A stretch of DNA of 64,000 nt from Mycobacterium sp. (GTDB taxonomy: Bacteria; Actinomycetota; Actinomycetes; Mycobacteriales; Mycobacteriaceae): contig NZ_SCRH01000038.1 of the NCBI RefSeq assembly GCF_004298145.1, positions 62,001-126,000 of the forward strand. The letters are read 5' to 3'. A model generated the notes under the pieces. The model did not search any database and was not told the origin of the DNA. It was given only the letters and a program-made list of their open reading frames with translations. Below are positions 63,932 through 64,000 of this stretch, piece by piece. The position numbers and the translations under genes are program-made. Numbering within the stretch: the stretch's first letter is position 1; each line of letters begins with the position of its first letter.

Positions 63932-64000
63932 TTGATCTGGCGACGGGAGGTCTATTACGTCGACCTCGGCCAGCCGGTCGGCCACGAGCCGGCCTTTCGG
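63932..64000 (+). CDS. MazF/PemK-type endoribonuclease toxin (partial at window end)
   Basis: Twenty-three residues are visible: a TTG start, then IWRREVYYVDLGQPVGHEPA and on, the signature opening of MazF (WRRGEVYWVDL). It begins by overlapping the full-length antitoxin frame as TTGA, a common coupled arrangement. The remainder lies past the right edge, so activity cannot be judged. MazF toxins cut RNA at short sequences. Confidence 0.75.
   Translation, partial: MIWRREVYYVDLGQPVGHEPAFR

Overview
The window is high-GC chromosomal DNA from a Mycobacterium, most likely a slow grower related to the M. avium complex. The signs are a PPE-SVP protein, a FurA-KatG operon, a full-length isocitrate lyase 2, a FadD31-type fatty-acyl-AMP ligase, a PapA-like acyltransferase, three secreted cutinases, many GTG starts and leaderless-type promoters. 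Species is an inference. The order PEBP lipoprotein, MBL hydrolase, isocitrate lyase, SRPBCC, FadD31, LipD-like hydrolase, SDR, DJ-1/PfpI, GlxA and Tpx, with KatG-FurA further on, resembles from memory the M. tuberculosis Rv1908c-Rv1932 neighbourhood with insertions and rearrangements. No alignment was run.

Layout. 1-5.3 kb: a cut TetR gene facing an FAD oxidoreductase across a perfect palindrome; then a lipase, a PEBP lipoprotein, an SRPBCC protein, and an ArsR gene with a truncated SRPBCC ORF, divergent from an MBL-fold hydrolase. 5.5-14.6 kb: isocitrate lyase 2, a Gly-rich lipoprotein, an LLM flavin enzyme, SRPBCC, FadD31-like FAAL, LipD-like hydrolase and a one-TM protein. 14.6-28 kb: SDR/NTF2-like divergent pair, DJ-1/GlxA pair, thiol peroxidase, NYN nuclease overlapping a nitronate monooxygenase, acyl-CoA-dehydrogenase-like enzyme, epimerase, aldehyde dehydrogenase, SOUL protein, two LCMT-like methyltransferases and a zinc-type reductase. 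28-36.5 kb: GH16 glucanase, small proteins, CMD protein, cutinase, and a GT4/methyltransferase/toroid-like operon with its own promoter and operator-like repeat, then a Tat-exported DUF1906 protein. 36.6-39.4 kb: katG-furA with a leaderless promoter. 39.4-43.1 kb: an envelope group (GT1 glycosyltransferase, methyltransferase, L,D-transpeptidase). 43.4-55.5 kb: a PPE protein ending in a SHOCT-like segment, MOSC protein, cutinase, crotonase, YihY protein, methyltransferase, CitE-like lyase, NAGGN-type M42 peptidase, GAP membrane protein, lipocalin-like protein, SDR, NTF2 protein and secreted FKBP.

55.5-64 kb is the most accessory part. It starts with an AT-richer non-coding stretch holding a spaced direct repeat. 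Next is a PapA-like acyltransferase whose catalytic HxxxD motif reads DxxxD. Then come a Phd-type antitoxin next to a zeta-type kinase toxin, a tiny secreted protein built of three WWDP repeats, a membrane-anchored PPOX/F420 fusion, a third cutinase, a TetR regulator, a four-TM protein, and at the right edge a MazEF-type pair whose antitoxin carries an in-frame stop 15 codons before the expected end.

Themes that link the genes: lipid and acyl-CoA metabolism (ICL2, FAAL, ALDH, crotonase, CitE-like, PapA), peroxide defence (KatG, FurA, Tpx), envelope glycosylation, methylation and cross-linking, and toxin-antitoxin stability modules. I saw no tRNA, rRNA, CRISPR array, IS element or prophage.
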